Assembly (NCBI GenBank): GCA_016124425.1
Contig: WGNT01000085.1
Location: 1-52,573, forward strand
Direction: 5' to 3'
From: Cytophagales bacterium
GTDB lineage: Bacteria > Bacteroidota > Bacteroidia > Cytophagales > Cyclobacteriaceae
DNA: 52,573 bases
Shown here piece by piece: positions 33,465 through 42,955 of this stretch (position 1 is the stretch's first letter; each line of letters begins with the position of its first letter). Made by a program: the position numbers and the translations under genes. Below the pieces are notes generated by a model. It did no database searches and was not told the DNA's origin. It was given only the letters and a program-made list of their open reading frames with translations.

Positions 33465-34104
33465 CGGTTAGATACTGAATAAAGTTTTGATAGTAGGACA
33501 CTGTTTCATCGATTTCCAAGGCCCGTTGCATGGTCTGCAGCGCTTCGTCAAACCTGAATTGGTCTACAAATTCATCCGCTTGTGCCTTCATTCGTTTAGC
33601 ATAGTTGGAAGGCTCTACCTTGTCCTGGTCTTCTTGATCCTTCTCTTCTTTTTCGCTGTCCTCTTCATTTTCTTCCAACCATCTGCTTAGTAACTCATAA
33701 TTGTACCTGGCAACGTCATTGTCGGGATTAAGAATCAGGGCTGTCTTGAAATAGGCCAAAGCGTCCTTATGATTGTTTTCCCGGCCCTGCAGGACACCTA
33801 TTTGATTAGAAGCAAATGATCCCAGCGTTTTGTTTCCAGTACGGATAATCTCCTCATAAGTTTTCTTTGCCTCTTCTTCTTGTCCGTTATTCTGGTAGCT
33901 CAATGCCAGATTAAATTTTGCTTCGGGCGTATTGATTTCATAATCGGTCGACAAGGCAAGGTGGTACCGTACGGATTGCTCAAAATCAGTCGCCATATAT
34001 GCCTGTTCGGCCTGATCTATGGCATTGTTCTTCTCACCGATTCGTTTCCAGGAAGATGGAATAATGAGAAAGATTACCAACAGTACTTTAGCTTGAAGCA
34101 TCAT
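33439..34104 (-). CDS. TPR protein of the Bat-like cluster
   Basis: This 221-residue protein has an N-terminal hydrophobic segment and three or more tetratricopeptide-like helical repeats (AKFNLALSYQNNGQEEEAK, then ALAYFKTALILNPDND, then DEALQTMQRALEIDE). A charged linker of Glu/Asp/Lys lies in between. TPR proteins of this kind sit with VWA proteins in Bat operons. The frame opens with a GTG at 34113, but the ATG at 34104 is the more natural start. It is 28 bases downstream of the VWA gene and overlaps the BatC-like gene. Confidence 0.8.
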   Translation of the reverse strand: MMLQAKVLLVIFLIIPSSWKRIGEKNNAIDQAEQAYMATDFEQSVRYHLALSTDYEINTPEAKFNLALSYQNNGQEEEAKKTYEEIIRTGNKTLGSFASNQIGVLQGRENNHKDALAYFKTALILNPDNDVARYNYELLSRWLEENEEDSEKEEKDQEDQDKVEPSNYAKRMKAQADEFVDQFRFDEALQTMQRALEIDETVSYYQNFIQYLTDVNEINDK

Positions 34105-34132
34105 AAACAACACGTAAATTACATGGTTACAT

Positions 34133-35098
34133 TTAAATAGAAAGGGTCTTTAGAGGCAACATAACATCTATCATCGCAAGAAGTAGGGCCGCCGATAGGA
34201 AAAAAAAGTATTTGTTTGCAGAAGCTTCTACCATCCTACTTGCCATCACAGTTCCCTCCATCCTTTCTATAGCATTGATTAACTGGGGGATTTCCTGATT
34301 GACGTCACTCAACTCAAAGTAAGCACCATCAGTCCTGTTTGCTATCGTTTTTAGATTCGTGGCGTCAAGCCGGGTGATGGCAGGCCGGTTTGTCTCGGGA
34401 TCCATTACAACACTGTTCCCTCTAGGTATACTTGATCCGTCTTCTGACCCTATTCCTAGGCTGAATACCCGGATACCTTGCTCGGACAGTTTATCTAAGA
34501 CAGGGGGTATGTTCTCACCAAAATCCTCACCGTCGCTAATGAGAATAATCGCCTTGGAAGTTTCTTCTTGGTCATTCTCATTTTGAAATTTTTGATAGGC
34601 CATATTCAGCGCCGCAGCGATATCCGTTCCGAAATTTGGAACCAAGCTGGTATTCAACCCGTCCAAATGCAGCTGAATGACATTCTGGTCAAATGTTAGC
34701 GGACACTGTATAAAGGCCTCTGACGAGAAGATGATAATACCTACCCGGTCTGAGCTGAAGTTTTTGACTAAATTCTTCATCTCAAACTTGACCCGCTGTA
34801 ACCGGCTAGGGTTAATGTCACGTGCATTCATGGATTGGGATAGGTCTATGGCAATAAATATGTCCTTACCTTCCTGCTTAATTTCCTTCATGGAACTTCC
34901 AATAGAAGGACCTGCGAGTGCAATAAGAAATAAGACGAAATAAACCGTCCTAAGGATACATTTCCAGACCAGCCGTCTTTTTTTCACCTGAAGCTTTTGA
35001 TTTATTTTCCAGAAACGGAACAGGTACACCGCATACAACAACGTAAACAGAAGTACCAACGTAATTATCAAACTGTTATTAGGATATGCCCAAATCAT
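34133..35098 (-). CDS. Bat-type VWA-domain membrane protein (BatA/BatB-like)
   Basis: This 321-residue protein has N-terminal membrane helices at about residues 8-27 and 47-66, a von Willebrand factor A domain, and a C-terminal membrane helix (about 295-315). The metal-ion-dependent adhesion site is intact: DLSQS at residues 85-89, a GTD threonine and an ISDGEDFG segment. The layout is that of BatA/BatB of the Bacteroides aerotolerance operon. It starts a run of three Bat-like genes; the usual moxR, DUF58, second VWA gene and batD are not in this window. Confidence 0.85.
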   Translation of the reverse strand: MIWAYPNNSLIITLVLLFTLLYAVYLFRFWKINQKLQVKKRRLVWKCILRTVYFVLFLIALAGPSIGSSMKEIKQEGKDIFIAIDLSQSMNARDINPSRLQRVKFEMKNLVKNFSSDRVGIIIFSSEAFIQCPLTFDQNVIQLHLDGLNTSLVPNFGTDIAAALNMAYQKFQNENDQEETSKAIILISDGEDFGENIPPVLDKLSEQGIRVFSLGIGSEDGSSIPRGNSVVMDPETNRPAITRLDATNLKTIANRTDGAYFELSDVNQEIPQLINAIERMEGTVMASRMVEASANKYFFFLSAALLLAMIDVMLPLKTLSI

Positions 35099-35332
35099 GA
35101 CCTGAAATTAATGAATTAAAAGTAAAACGAAATATATCTGGGTTAATTATTGCGAATTAGGTTTCTTTGAAACCACAATGTCCTGAATAGTTGGAACGAG
35201 ACCTGAACATTAACCCTAGATTCGCAAAACAAGTCCTGTTGAATTTCGTATCACTTCAATAGCCTTCTTTTTCCACCATGAATGGATGCCCGAAATACCT
35301 GATAACGAATTAGGTAATTTTCTTTGACAAAA

Positions 35333-37756
35333 ATGAATTACATACTGCTTACGAGATTGAACGGCACGGATCGTGCACGTATATATTTATTAATTGTGTT
35401 ATTTTTTTTAGTCCTTGGTGTATATGCCCAAGTACCTTCCGACGTGGTAGTTGGCGTAGTTAAGGATAAAACCACGGACGAGGCATTGCCGGGAGCAAGC
35501 GTGTATTGGTCCACCTCAATGGAAAAGGGCGTGATAACGGATATTGATGGTCTGTTTTCGTTAGCACCTCTAGCATTACCCGCAGAACTGACCATTTCCT
35601 ATGTAGGGTATTCCACTTCTGTACGCACGATCACAGAGAAGGAACTTGGAAAAGAACTAAAGTTCTTTCTTAATCCTGAAGAACAGGCTCTAGCTGAGTT
35701 TGTGGTCAACGAGGCTCGGGAAAACAATAATGTGGTCAGTTTGGATATCGGCAAAAGCAGTTTGCCGGTAGAAGTGCTGAAAAGCATTCCCGCCTTGTTT
35801 GGGGAAGTTGATTTGTTACGTGGCATTCAATTGCTGCCTGGTGTTAATACTGCGGGGGAAGGCACCACAGGATTATTCATTCGGGGTGGGTCCGCTGACC
35901 AAAACCTGATTCAAATAGATGGGGCACCCATTTTCAATCCTTCCCATTTTTTCGGGTTTTTCTCCGTATTTAACCCAGATGCGATCAGCGGTCTAGAATT
36001 GTTCAAAGGCCATATTCCCGCGCGCTACGGAGGCAGGCTTTCATCGCTGATTGATATATCACTAAAAGAAGGCAATACCCGTCGCATTCACGGTGAGGGA
36101 GGAATAGGTAGCATCAGTTCCCGCTTGACCGTAGACGGACCTTTATTTTCTGATCAGTCATCTTTCATCGTTTCAGGCCGAAGGACCTATGCAGATATTT
36201 TTTTAGGGCTTTCCCCCGACGAGAATATCCGGAATAACCAACTTTATTTCTACGATCTCAGCGGAAAATTAATGTTTCGTCTCAAGGACAAAGACAAGAT
36301 CACGGTTTCCTCCTATTTTGGTTCTGACTACCTCGGAACGAGCGGGCAGTTTGGCCTTGGGTGGAGTAACTGGATATCTTCTCTCAATTGGACCCGGTCA
36401 ATTAGCGATAAACTCTTTTTAGATGTAAAAGGGTATCACAGTTATTATAAGTACCTGATCGCATTTACTGACGAAAGCGCAGGCTTTGAGTGGAGTAACC
36501 ATTTTTCCGAGTCCGGGCTACGCGGCGAACTTAACTGGTCACCGAAGGAGAATTTAAATTTATATGCCGGAGCGCATAGTCAACTGTACCATTTTGCACC
36601 GATCAACTTGGAACTTGCTCCGGAAAGTAATCTAGAATCGCTCACTACCAATCCGAAAACAGGTTTGTTGAACAGTCTTTTTGTCGATGGCAATATGGAG
36701 CTTACCGACAAGCTATCGGTAGAAGGTGGGTTGAGGTGGAACCATTATGCACAGATAGGAAAGGGGGTAAACTACCTCTATGAAAATAACGATCCTAAGA
36801 CCGAGGTAATTACGGATACGGTACGGTTTGATTTTGGAGAGAATATGCAATCGTTCAGGGGCTTGGAACCCCGCTTAGCAGCAAGATTTCTGTTGAGTGA
36901 AAGTCTATCCTTAAAAGCTGCCTACAACAGAAATCTCCAGTACATTCAAATAGCATCTAATAATTCGGCAGGATTGCCGATAGACAGATGGATGCCTGCA
37001 GGTAGGTACGTGTCGCCGCTTCGAAGTGATCAGACATCGCTTGGTGTGTTCAAGAACTTATCCAACAACCGGCTTGAACTATCGGTAGAAGGCTATTACA
37101 AGGACTTTGATCAAGTTATTGATCTCAAGCAGGGTGCAGAAATTCTATTTACCGACAATCTTGAAACCGAACTATTAACAGGAGATGGATGGGCTTATGG
37201 ACTAGAGTTTATGTTGCGAAAAAATACCGGAAAAACCACTGGTTGGCTAAGTTACACTTGGTCTCGGGTATTCCGTCAGATAACAGGGATCAATGAAGAA
37301 CGGCCCTTTAATCCGCGATTTGATCGTCCCCATGATGTGAGCCTTGTTTTAAATTATCAACTGACCAATCGACTGTCACTCTCTGGGACCTTTGTCTATA
37401 CAAGCGGCGTGGCGGTCACCTTTCCGGTAGGGTCGTATGAGGTTGACAATCAGCGAATTCCGCTCTTTGGTCCGGGCAGAAATGAAGATAGATTTCCTGC
37501 TTACCACCGAATGGATCTATCGGTTAACCTCAAAAACAGGGATAGGGGGCGTTGGTGGAAAGGTAGTTGGAACTTCAGTATATACAATGCTTACAACCGT
37601 AAGAATCCTTTTTCCTACCAATTTACAGATATTTACAATAATGATTTTAGGTTTGATCCCGGTCCGGAGGATGAAATAGTTTCAACTCGGCCAGGGGTTA
37701 TAATGACCTATTTGTTCGGAATTTTGCCTTCCGTTACCTATAACTTCGAATTTTAG
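35333..37756 (+). CDS. TonB-dependent outer-membrane receptor with CarboxypepD-like N-terminal domain
   Basis: This 807-residue protein is an outer-membrane transporter driven by TonB. After a signal peptide (cut near VYAQ) comes a carboxypeptidase-regulatory-like domain (GVVKDKTTDEALPGASVYW), then the plug domain (LFIRGGSADQNLIQIDGAPIFNPSH), then the 22-strand barrel up to a C-terminal YNFEF. There is no SusD partner; the next gene is a DUF4249 lipoprotein instead. I start at the ATG at 35333; the TTG at 35324 adds three residues. The substrate is unknown. It is divergent from the Bat-like genes. Confidence 0.92.
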   Translation: MNYILLTRLNGTDRARIYLLIVLFFLVLGVYAQVPSDVVVGVVKDKTTDEALPGASVYWSTSMEKGVITDIDGLFSLAPLALPAELTISYVGYSTSVRTITEKELGKELKFFLNPEEQALAEFVVNEARENNNVVSLDIGKSSLPVEVLKSIPALFGEVDLLRGIQLLPGVNTAGEGTTGLFIRGGSADQNLIQIDGAPIFNPSHFFGFFSVFNPDAISGLELFKGHIPARYGGRLSSLIDISLKEGNTRRIHGEGGIGSISSRLTVDGPLFSDQSSFIVSGRRTYADIFLGLSPDENIRNNQLYFYDLSGKLMFRLKDKDKITVSSYFGSDYLGTSGQFGLGWSNWISSLNWTRSISDKLFLDVKGYHSYYKYLIAFTDESAGFEWSNHFSESGLRGELNWSPKENLNLYAGAHSQLYHFAPINLELAPESNLESLTTNPKTGLLNSLFVDGNMELTDKLSVEGGLRWNHYAQIGKGVNYLYENNDPKTEVITDTVRFDFGENMQSFRGLEPRLAARFLLSESLSLKAAYNRNLQYIQIASNNSAGLPIDRWMPAGRYVSPLRSDQTSLGVFKNLSNNRLELSVEGYYKDFDQVIDLKQGAEILFTDNLETELLTGDGWAYGLEFMLRKNTGKTTGWLSYTWSRVFRQITGINEERPFNPRFDRPHDVSLVLNYQLTNRLSLSGTFVYTSGVAVTFPVGSYEVDNQRIPLFGPGRNEDRFPAYHRMDLSVNLKNRDRGRWWKGSWNFSIYNAYNRKNPFSYQFTDIYNNDFRFDPGPEDEIVSTRPGVIMTYLFGILPSVTYNFEF

Positions 37757-37836
37757 ATGCTCCGGATTCCGATCGGGAAGGGCTACCCCGATACATCACG
37801 ATAAGTTGTGGCCGCTTAACAACATAAAATTAACAC

Positions 37837-38676
37837 ATGAACCGGTACCTTAGCGTATATTTTGTGATCTTAGTGGGGTTTTGTTCCTGTCAGGAGGAGG
37901 TAAACCTTGAACTTAAAAACATCGAAAGAATTCCGATTATTGAAGCCGTTTGGACAGATCGGGGAAATCTAAACAGGGTTTCTGTAACCTACAGCCGAGA
38001 TTTCTACGACACAATCGCAAATGAGGCAGTGCAAGATGCGGATGTGTCCATTGTGAACGTCCGCTCAGGGGAAAGAATCGGGTTTATGTATGTGGATGAA
38101 TTGCGTAAGTTTCTGCCACTAAACAATAAGAAAGCCAAAATAGGTGAGATCTATCGGCTGGAAGTGAGGATAGCGGAACAACTATTTTATGCCGAAGGGA
38201 AGATGCTTGAACCTCCTGTATTGGACAGTATCACCTATGCCTATTCTGAAGAACAATTTTTCAGGGAGGAGGGCTATTACGTGACGGTATATGGAAAGAT
38301 ACCGTTTCAGGAGGATAATTTTTATAGGTTGAAAGTGACACGAAATGACACTTTGTTAAATAACCGGACAGATTACCTACTTTTTGATGACTCATTTGGA
38401 ACCTCTATTCTAGACAATGGATTTGAGTTGACAGGTTTTCGTTTCAGGGACAACGACAAAGTAAAGCTGGAGCTGTACCGGCTTAATCAAGCTCCCTTCG
38501 ATTACCTAAATCAATTGGTAAACTTACTGTTTAATGATGGTGGACTCTTCAGCCCACCTCCCCAAAATCCTACATCCAATATTCTTGTCGAGAACGGAAA
38601 TGGGAGGGTAGGGGGATATTTCATCACTTCTCCTGTGCTTATTCAAACCATCGTTATTGATGATCCTACGAAGTAG
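37837..38676 (+). CDS. DUF4249-family lipoprotein
   Basis: This 279-residue protein begins with a signal peptide and lipobox ending in Cys18 (GFCSC). The mature chain starts with the EVNLELKNIERIPIIEA pattern typical of DUF4249. DUF4249 proteins are usually encoded next to TonB-dependent receptors in Cytophagia and are likely surface or periplasmic partners. It follows the receptor after 80 bases containing a weak hairpin (37772-37777 with 37787-37792), so the pair is probably one operon. It converges with the RND pump gene with only three bases between stops. Confidence 0.85.
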   Translation: MNRYLSVYFVILVGFCSCQEEVNLELKNIERIPIIEAVWTDRGNLNRVSVTYSRDFYDTIANEAVQDADVSIVNVRSGERIGFMYVDELRKFLPLNNKKAKIGEIYRLEVRIAEQLFYAEGKMLEPPVLDSITYAYSEEQFFREEGYYVTVYGKIPFQEDNFYRLKVTRNDTLLNNRTDYLLFDDSFGTSILDNGFELTGFRFRDNDKVKLELYRLNQAPFDYLNQLVNLLFNDGGLFSPPPQNPTSNILVENGNGRVGGYFITSPVLIQTIVIDDPTK

Positions 38677-38679
38677 CTA

Positions 38680-41600
38680 CTAATCCGTTTCGGACGATTG
38701 ATTATCAAGCTTGATACGTTTCAACTCCTCTTTACTGTAAGCGATTTTCGTAATCAACACAAATAATACAGGAACAAGAAAGATGGTGATAAAGGTGGCG
38801 GTAATCATTCCGCCCAACACCGTCCACCCGATTGTTTGACGCGCGATGGAGCCCGCCCCGGATGCCAGTGCCAGCGGCACCACGCCAAGAATAAAGGCCA
38901 GGGATGTCATCAATATCGGTCTGAGGCGAAGCTTAGCGGCTTGCTTAGCTGCCTTTTTAATAGAAATGCCTCGATCTACCCTTTCTTTGGCATATTCTAC
39001 GATCAAGATGGAGTTTTTTGCGGCAAGCCCTACCAGCGTCAGAAAGCCAATTTGGGCATACACATTATTGGTAAGGGAAGGGAACAGAAGCAGAGTCGTG
39101 ATGGCGCCAAAGATCCCGGTAGGTACGGCAAGTAATACAGAAAAGGGAACAGACCAACTTTCATACAGCGCTGTAAGACAAAGAAATACGAAAATAATTG
39201 AAAGGAAAAATATGAGGGCCGTGCTTCCGCCAGAATTGATTTCTTCTCTACTGATACCCGAAAATTCGTACCCAAACCCTGGAGGCAAACTGGCCGCGGC
39301 CTGATCAATTACCCGCTCAATAGCCTGACCCGAACTGTACCCTGCAGCAGCATCACCGTTTATGGAGGCTGAACGGAACAGGTTGTAGTGGCTGATAAGC
39401 GGAGCGTTTTCGATGATTTCTGAGGTAACCAGATTGCTCAACGGCAACATGTCTCCTTGGTTATTCTTTACAAAAAAATGGTTTAAAGAAGAAAGATCCT
39501 CCCGATACATGGTGTCCGCCTGTGCCACCACACGAAAGCTTCTTCCGTAGAGGATAAAATCATTTACATAAAAACTCCCCAAAAATACCTGTAAGGTAGA
39601 ATACGCATCGCTTATGTTTACACCGAGTCGCGCGGTTTTTTCCCGATCTAAATTGATGCGATAAGACGGTGTAGAGGCATTGAACAAACTGAAAGAGTTG
39701 GCTATTTCCTCGCTTTCGTTAAGTTCTCCAACAAAGGCTTTGACCTGTTGATCAAACTCTTGTATCGTTGATGTGCCTTGCAGGTCTTGGAGCACTACAT
39801 TAAATCCGGAGGTTGTGCCCAATCCGGGTATTGCTGCTGGTGCCACGATGATTATAGAGGCTTCTGGGATTTTCTCCCTTAATTCCTTAAGAAGCCTGTC
39901 TCTAATTTCAAATGAGTTTTGTCCGGGTCCCGTTCTCTCATCCCATGGTTGGAGTTGACAAAAAACCGTCCCGCTGTTAGATTTGCTAGAAAAGTTCACC
40001 GCATTTAACCCCGTCACGGCAGTAAAATGAAATATATCCTCTTCTTCTGCCAAAAGGTCCATGAGTGTGCGGATTGTTTGCAAACTTCTTGCGGTGGAGG
40101 CTCCTTCGGGCAACTCATACGTCACAAAAAGACGTCCCTCATCTTCATTGGGAATAAATCCTGTGGGTTTTAGATTGAACAGTAAAACGGTAACTACCGC
40201 AAGTACTGCCAACCCTATCACAACGTAAGTGCCCTTTGCAAAGCTTCTGCCGATCAACGACTCATACCGATCATTAAGGGAATCAAAGGTACGGTTGAAC
40301 CCACGGAAGAACTTACCGAGGAAATTATTGGAAGATGTACCGTCCTTCGTTTTCTGTTTAAGAATAAGCGAACATAGCGCAGGCGTCAACGAGAGCGCTA
40401 CAAACCCTGAAATGATTCCGGAAGCGGCTATGGCCATTGCGAATTGTTGATAGAGCCTGCCCACGATACCTGGGATAAATCCCACAGGTATAAATACTGC
40501 CGCGACAATCAGTGACATCGCTATGACCGGCCCTGATATGTCTTTCATAGCCTTGGTGACCGCTTCTTTTGCTTGAAGCCCCTCTTTTTCCATGTAAGCA
40601 ATCGTGGCCTCGACCACTACTATCGCATCATCTACGACAATCCCAATAGCCAATACAAATCCAAATAAGGTTAGGTTGTTAATGGAAAACCCTAGCGGCA
40701 AAAACAGGGCAAAAGTGCCTATAATCGATACAGGGATAATTAAAATAGGAATCAGTGTACTCCGCCAGTCTTGAAGAAAGATAAATACCACAACAGACAC
40801 CAAGAATAACGCGATAAATAGCGTTTCTACTACCTCGCCGATAGAAACCCGTACTACTGATGCGGATTCGAAGGGGATGACATATTCCAGGTCAGAGGGA
40901 AACTCTTTCTCCAGCCTAGCCATCGCTGCTTTGATGCCTTCTTCCGTATCCAAGATGTTGCTGTCAGGCGTCTGAAAAATTATCAAATAGGCTGCAGGTT
41001 TCCCGTCTGTGAAATTGCTTGTGGAATAATCGAAACGCCCTAATTCCACCCTTGCGACATCCTTTAGATAGACGATGCGTTGGTCCTCTTCGGATACTTT
41101 TAAGATAACGTTTTCGAATTCTTCCGGCGTATTGAGCCGGCCATTGGTAAACAGCGTGTATTCAAACGCCTGGTAGTCGGGCTGTGGAGGTGTGCCTATT
41201 GCACCTGCTGCAACTTGGATGTTTTGCTCGCGAAGCGCTGTTACGATCTCATTGGCCGTAAGGCCTAGCTGGAAGAGTTTTTCAGGTTGCAGCCAAACCC
41301 GCATACTGAAATCCTCCGCACGGCTGAAAATATCTCCAACGCCCGGAACCCGCAAAAGTTCGTCTTTGATGTAAATGTTGGAGTAGTTGTTTAGAAAATC
41401 CACATCATGTGAGCCCTCAGGAGAAAAAATGGACACGATTAGTAAAAGGCTGGGATTTCGTTTCCGAATAGTAATTCCCAACCGCCTTACCTCTTCGGGC
41501 AACAATGGTTCCGCTACGTTGATACGGTTTTGAACTTCCACGGCGGCTGTATTGATGTCCGTGCCTACCTCAAAAGTAATGTTCATAGACATCACCCCCT

Positions 41601-41856
41601 CGTTGCTACTCGTACTTTCAATATAGGCCATACCCGGTGTGCCGTTGATCTGGGTTTCAAGCGGTGTAGCCACCGTCTGTTCGATCGTTTCCGCGTCCGC
41701 ACCGGTATAGGTTGCCGATACTTGAATTACGGGAGGCGTTATGTTTGGATACTGTGCTACGGGAAGATTGATGATTGCCAGTATACCAAGCAGTAATATG
41801 AGCAGCGATAAAACAATGGCGGCATTAGGGCGCTTGATGAAAATGGATGAAATCAT
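38680..41856 (-). CDS. RND multidrug efflux pump, inner-membrane component (HAE1 family)
   Basis: This 1,058-residue protein is an AcrB-like RND transporter. It has the duplicated 12-helix layout with two large periplasmic loops, and the proton-relay aspartate pair in helix 4 (GIVVDDAIVVVEA). The start IFIKRPNAAIVLSLLI is typical of the HAE1 family. I use the ATG at 41856, two bases after the preceding stop; the TTG at 41862 would overlap that gene. It is the third gene of a complete tripartite operon: TolC-like, membrane fusion protein, pump. Substrate range cannot be read from sequence. Confidence 0.96.
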   Translation of the reverse strand: MISSIFIKRPNAAIVLSLLILLLGILAIINLPVAQYPNITPPVIQVSATYTGADAETIEQTVATPLETQINGTPGMAYIESTSSNEGVMSMNITFEVGTDINTAAVEVQNRINVAEPLLPEEVRRLGITIRKRNPSLLLIVSIFSPEGSHDVDFLNNYSNIYIKDELLRVPGVGDIFSRAEDFSMRVWLQPEKLFQLGLTANEIVTALREQNIQVAAGAIGTPPQPDYQAFEYTLFTNGRLNTPEEFENVILKVSEEDQRIVYLKDVARVELGRFDYSTSNFTDGKPAAYLIIFQTPDSNILDTEEGIKAAMARLEKEFPSDLEYVIPFESASVVRVSIGEVVETLFIALFLVSVVVFIFLQDWRSTLIPILIIPVSIIGTFALFLPLGFSINNLTLFGFVLAIGIVVDDAIVVVEATIAYMEKEGLQAKEAVTKAMKDISGPVIAMSLIVAAVFIPVGFIPGIVGRLYQQFAMAIAASGIISGFVALSLTPALCSLILKQKTKDGTSSNNFLGKFFRGFNRTFDSLNDRYESLIGRSFAKGTYVVIGLAVLAVVTVLLFNLKPTGFIPNEDEGRLFVTYELPEGASTARSLQTIRTLMDLLAEEEDIFHFTAVTGLNAVNFSSKSNSGTVFCQLQPWDERTGPGQNSFEIRDRLLKELREKIPEASIIIVAPAAIPGLGTTSGFNVVLQDLQGTSTIQEFDQQVKAFVGELNESEEIANSFSLFNASTPSYRINLDREKTARLGVNISDAYSTLQVFLGSFYVNDFILYGRSFRVVAQADTMYREDLSSLNHFFVKNNQGDMLPLSNLVTSEIIENAPLISHYNLFRSASINGDAAAGYSSGQAIERVIDQAAASLPPGFGYEFSGISREEINSGGSTALIFFLSIIFVFLCLTALYESWSVPFSVLLAVPTGIFGAITTLLLFPSLTNNVYAQIGFLTLVGLAAKNSILIVEYAKERVDRGISIKKAAKQAAKLRLRPILMTSLAFILGVVPLALASGAGSIARQTIGWTVLGGMITATFITIFLVPVLFVLITKIAYSKEELKRIKLDNQSSETD

Positions 41857-41858
41857 AC

Positions 41859-42953
41859 TCAATGATCGTTTTTTATTGTGATCTCACCCCCATCGGTAAC
41901 TTTTTGAACGCCTCCTAGGATTACTTGCTGCCCCGGTTCCAAACCTTCCAAAATTACCACCCTGTCTTTGGTTTTACTTCCCGTTTTTACCGTCACTTGT
42001 TTTGCCCGTCCGTCAGAAACGATGTAGACATACACCTCTCCCAATCGTTCAACGAGGGCTTTCTGAGGAATGGTGATTTGGGGCTCTACTATGGTCTGTT
42101 TGTAAATTAACGTGGTATTTAGTCCAGGTTTCAGCAATAAGTCGTTATTTGGAAACTGAAGACGTATCTGTATCGTCCCTGTGCTTTTATCTATGGCACG
42201 ATCAATGGTTTCTATTTTTCCAGGATAGCGGTATAGCTGTTGATTTGGCAGCACAAGGTGAAAAACGGAATCTGTCATTACGCGTTCAGGGGATTTTGCG
42301 ATGTCCAAATAGGCGACCAAGGTTTTTTCGTCGGCAAAGAAATCCAGACCAATGGGGTCATCTGCGCTGATTACGTTCAAAAGTGTTTGTCCCGGAGAGA
42401 CCAAGGTCCCGATGCGTACGGACGAAAATCCAACCGTACCATCAAAAGGAGCCCTTATTGTTGCATAGGAAAGGTTTGTTTTTGCGTTTTCTACGGCTGC
42501 TTGGGCGCTAAGGAGTTCTTGTTGCCGGCTTACTTTCTCAGTTACTGCATCATCATAGATCTTATCAGCGATGGCGTTTCCTTCCCGGAGTTTTTCATAC
42601 CTAGTGATATCCCTCTCTGCTTTGCGTTGATTAGCTTCTGCAATCGCCAGTTGCGACTGCGCCTGATCCAATTGCGCCTTGTACCGGCTCCTGTCTATCT
42701 CATAGAGGAGTTGACCTTTACGTACCCTTTCTCCGTCTGCAACATGTATTTTGGTTACGTATCCGACTACGTCTGCTCTTAGTTCCACTTCTTTCAACGC
42801 GACGATCGACGCGGGATAACGTTGCTCTAATGTCACTCTTTCTGTAATCACGTCGCCTACAGTGACGATAGTAGCTTGGCTTTCGATGGCTTTTTCTTCT
42901 CCGCAGGATAGCAGCAGAAGCATACTGAACACAATATGTGTCTTTTTTATCAT
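41859..42953 (-). CDS. RND efflux membrane fusion lipoprotein
   Basis: This 364-residue protein is an AcrA/HlyD-type periplasmic adaptor. A lipobox (LLLLSCG) near the N-terminus suggests lipid anchoring. It has a biotinyl-lipoyl-like domain (VELRADVVGYVTKIHVADGE), a coiled-coil hairpin around KYRAQLDQAQSQLAIAEANQRK-like helices, and a beta-barrel region (GTVGFSSVRIG, TLVSPGQTLLN). I start at the ATG at 42953; the TTG at 42959 overlaps the TolC-like stop. Its stop is two bases before the pump start, so the operon is tightly coupled. Confidence 0.95.
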   Translation of the reverse strand: MIKKTHIVFSMLLLLSCGEEKAIESQATIVTVGDVITERVTLEQRYPASIVALKEVELRADVVGYVTKIHVADGERVRKGQLLYEIDRSRYKAQLDQAQSQLAIAEANQRKAERDITRYEKLREGNAIADKIYDDAVTEKVSRQQELLSAQAAVENAKTNLSYATIRAPFDGTVGFSSVRIGTLVSPGQTLLNVISADDPIGLDFFADEKTLVAYLDIAKSPERVMTDSVFHLVLPNQQLYRYPGKIETIDRAIDKSTGTIQIRLQFPNNDLLLKPGLNTTLIYKQTIVEPQITIPQKALVERLGEVYVYIVSDGRAKQVTVKTGSKTKDRVVILEGLEPGQQVILGGVQKVTDGGEITIKNDH

Positions 42954-42955
42954 GG

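Noticed and set aside
38660..38690. GTAGCTAC palindrome between the DUF4249 and RND stops considered as a terminator
   Set aside because: It is only 8 bases long with no T-run and no loop, too short to form a stable hairpin.
42240..42782. A 180-codon plus-strand frame inside the membrane fusion protein gene
   Set aside because: It is antisense to the conserved membrane fusion protein, with a Cys/Tyr/Phe-rich composition typical of antisense frames.
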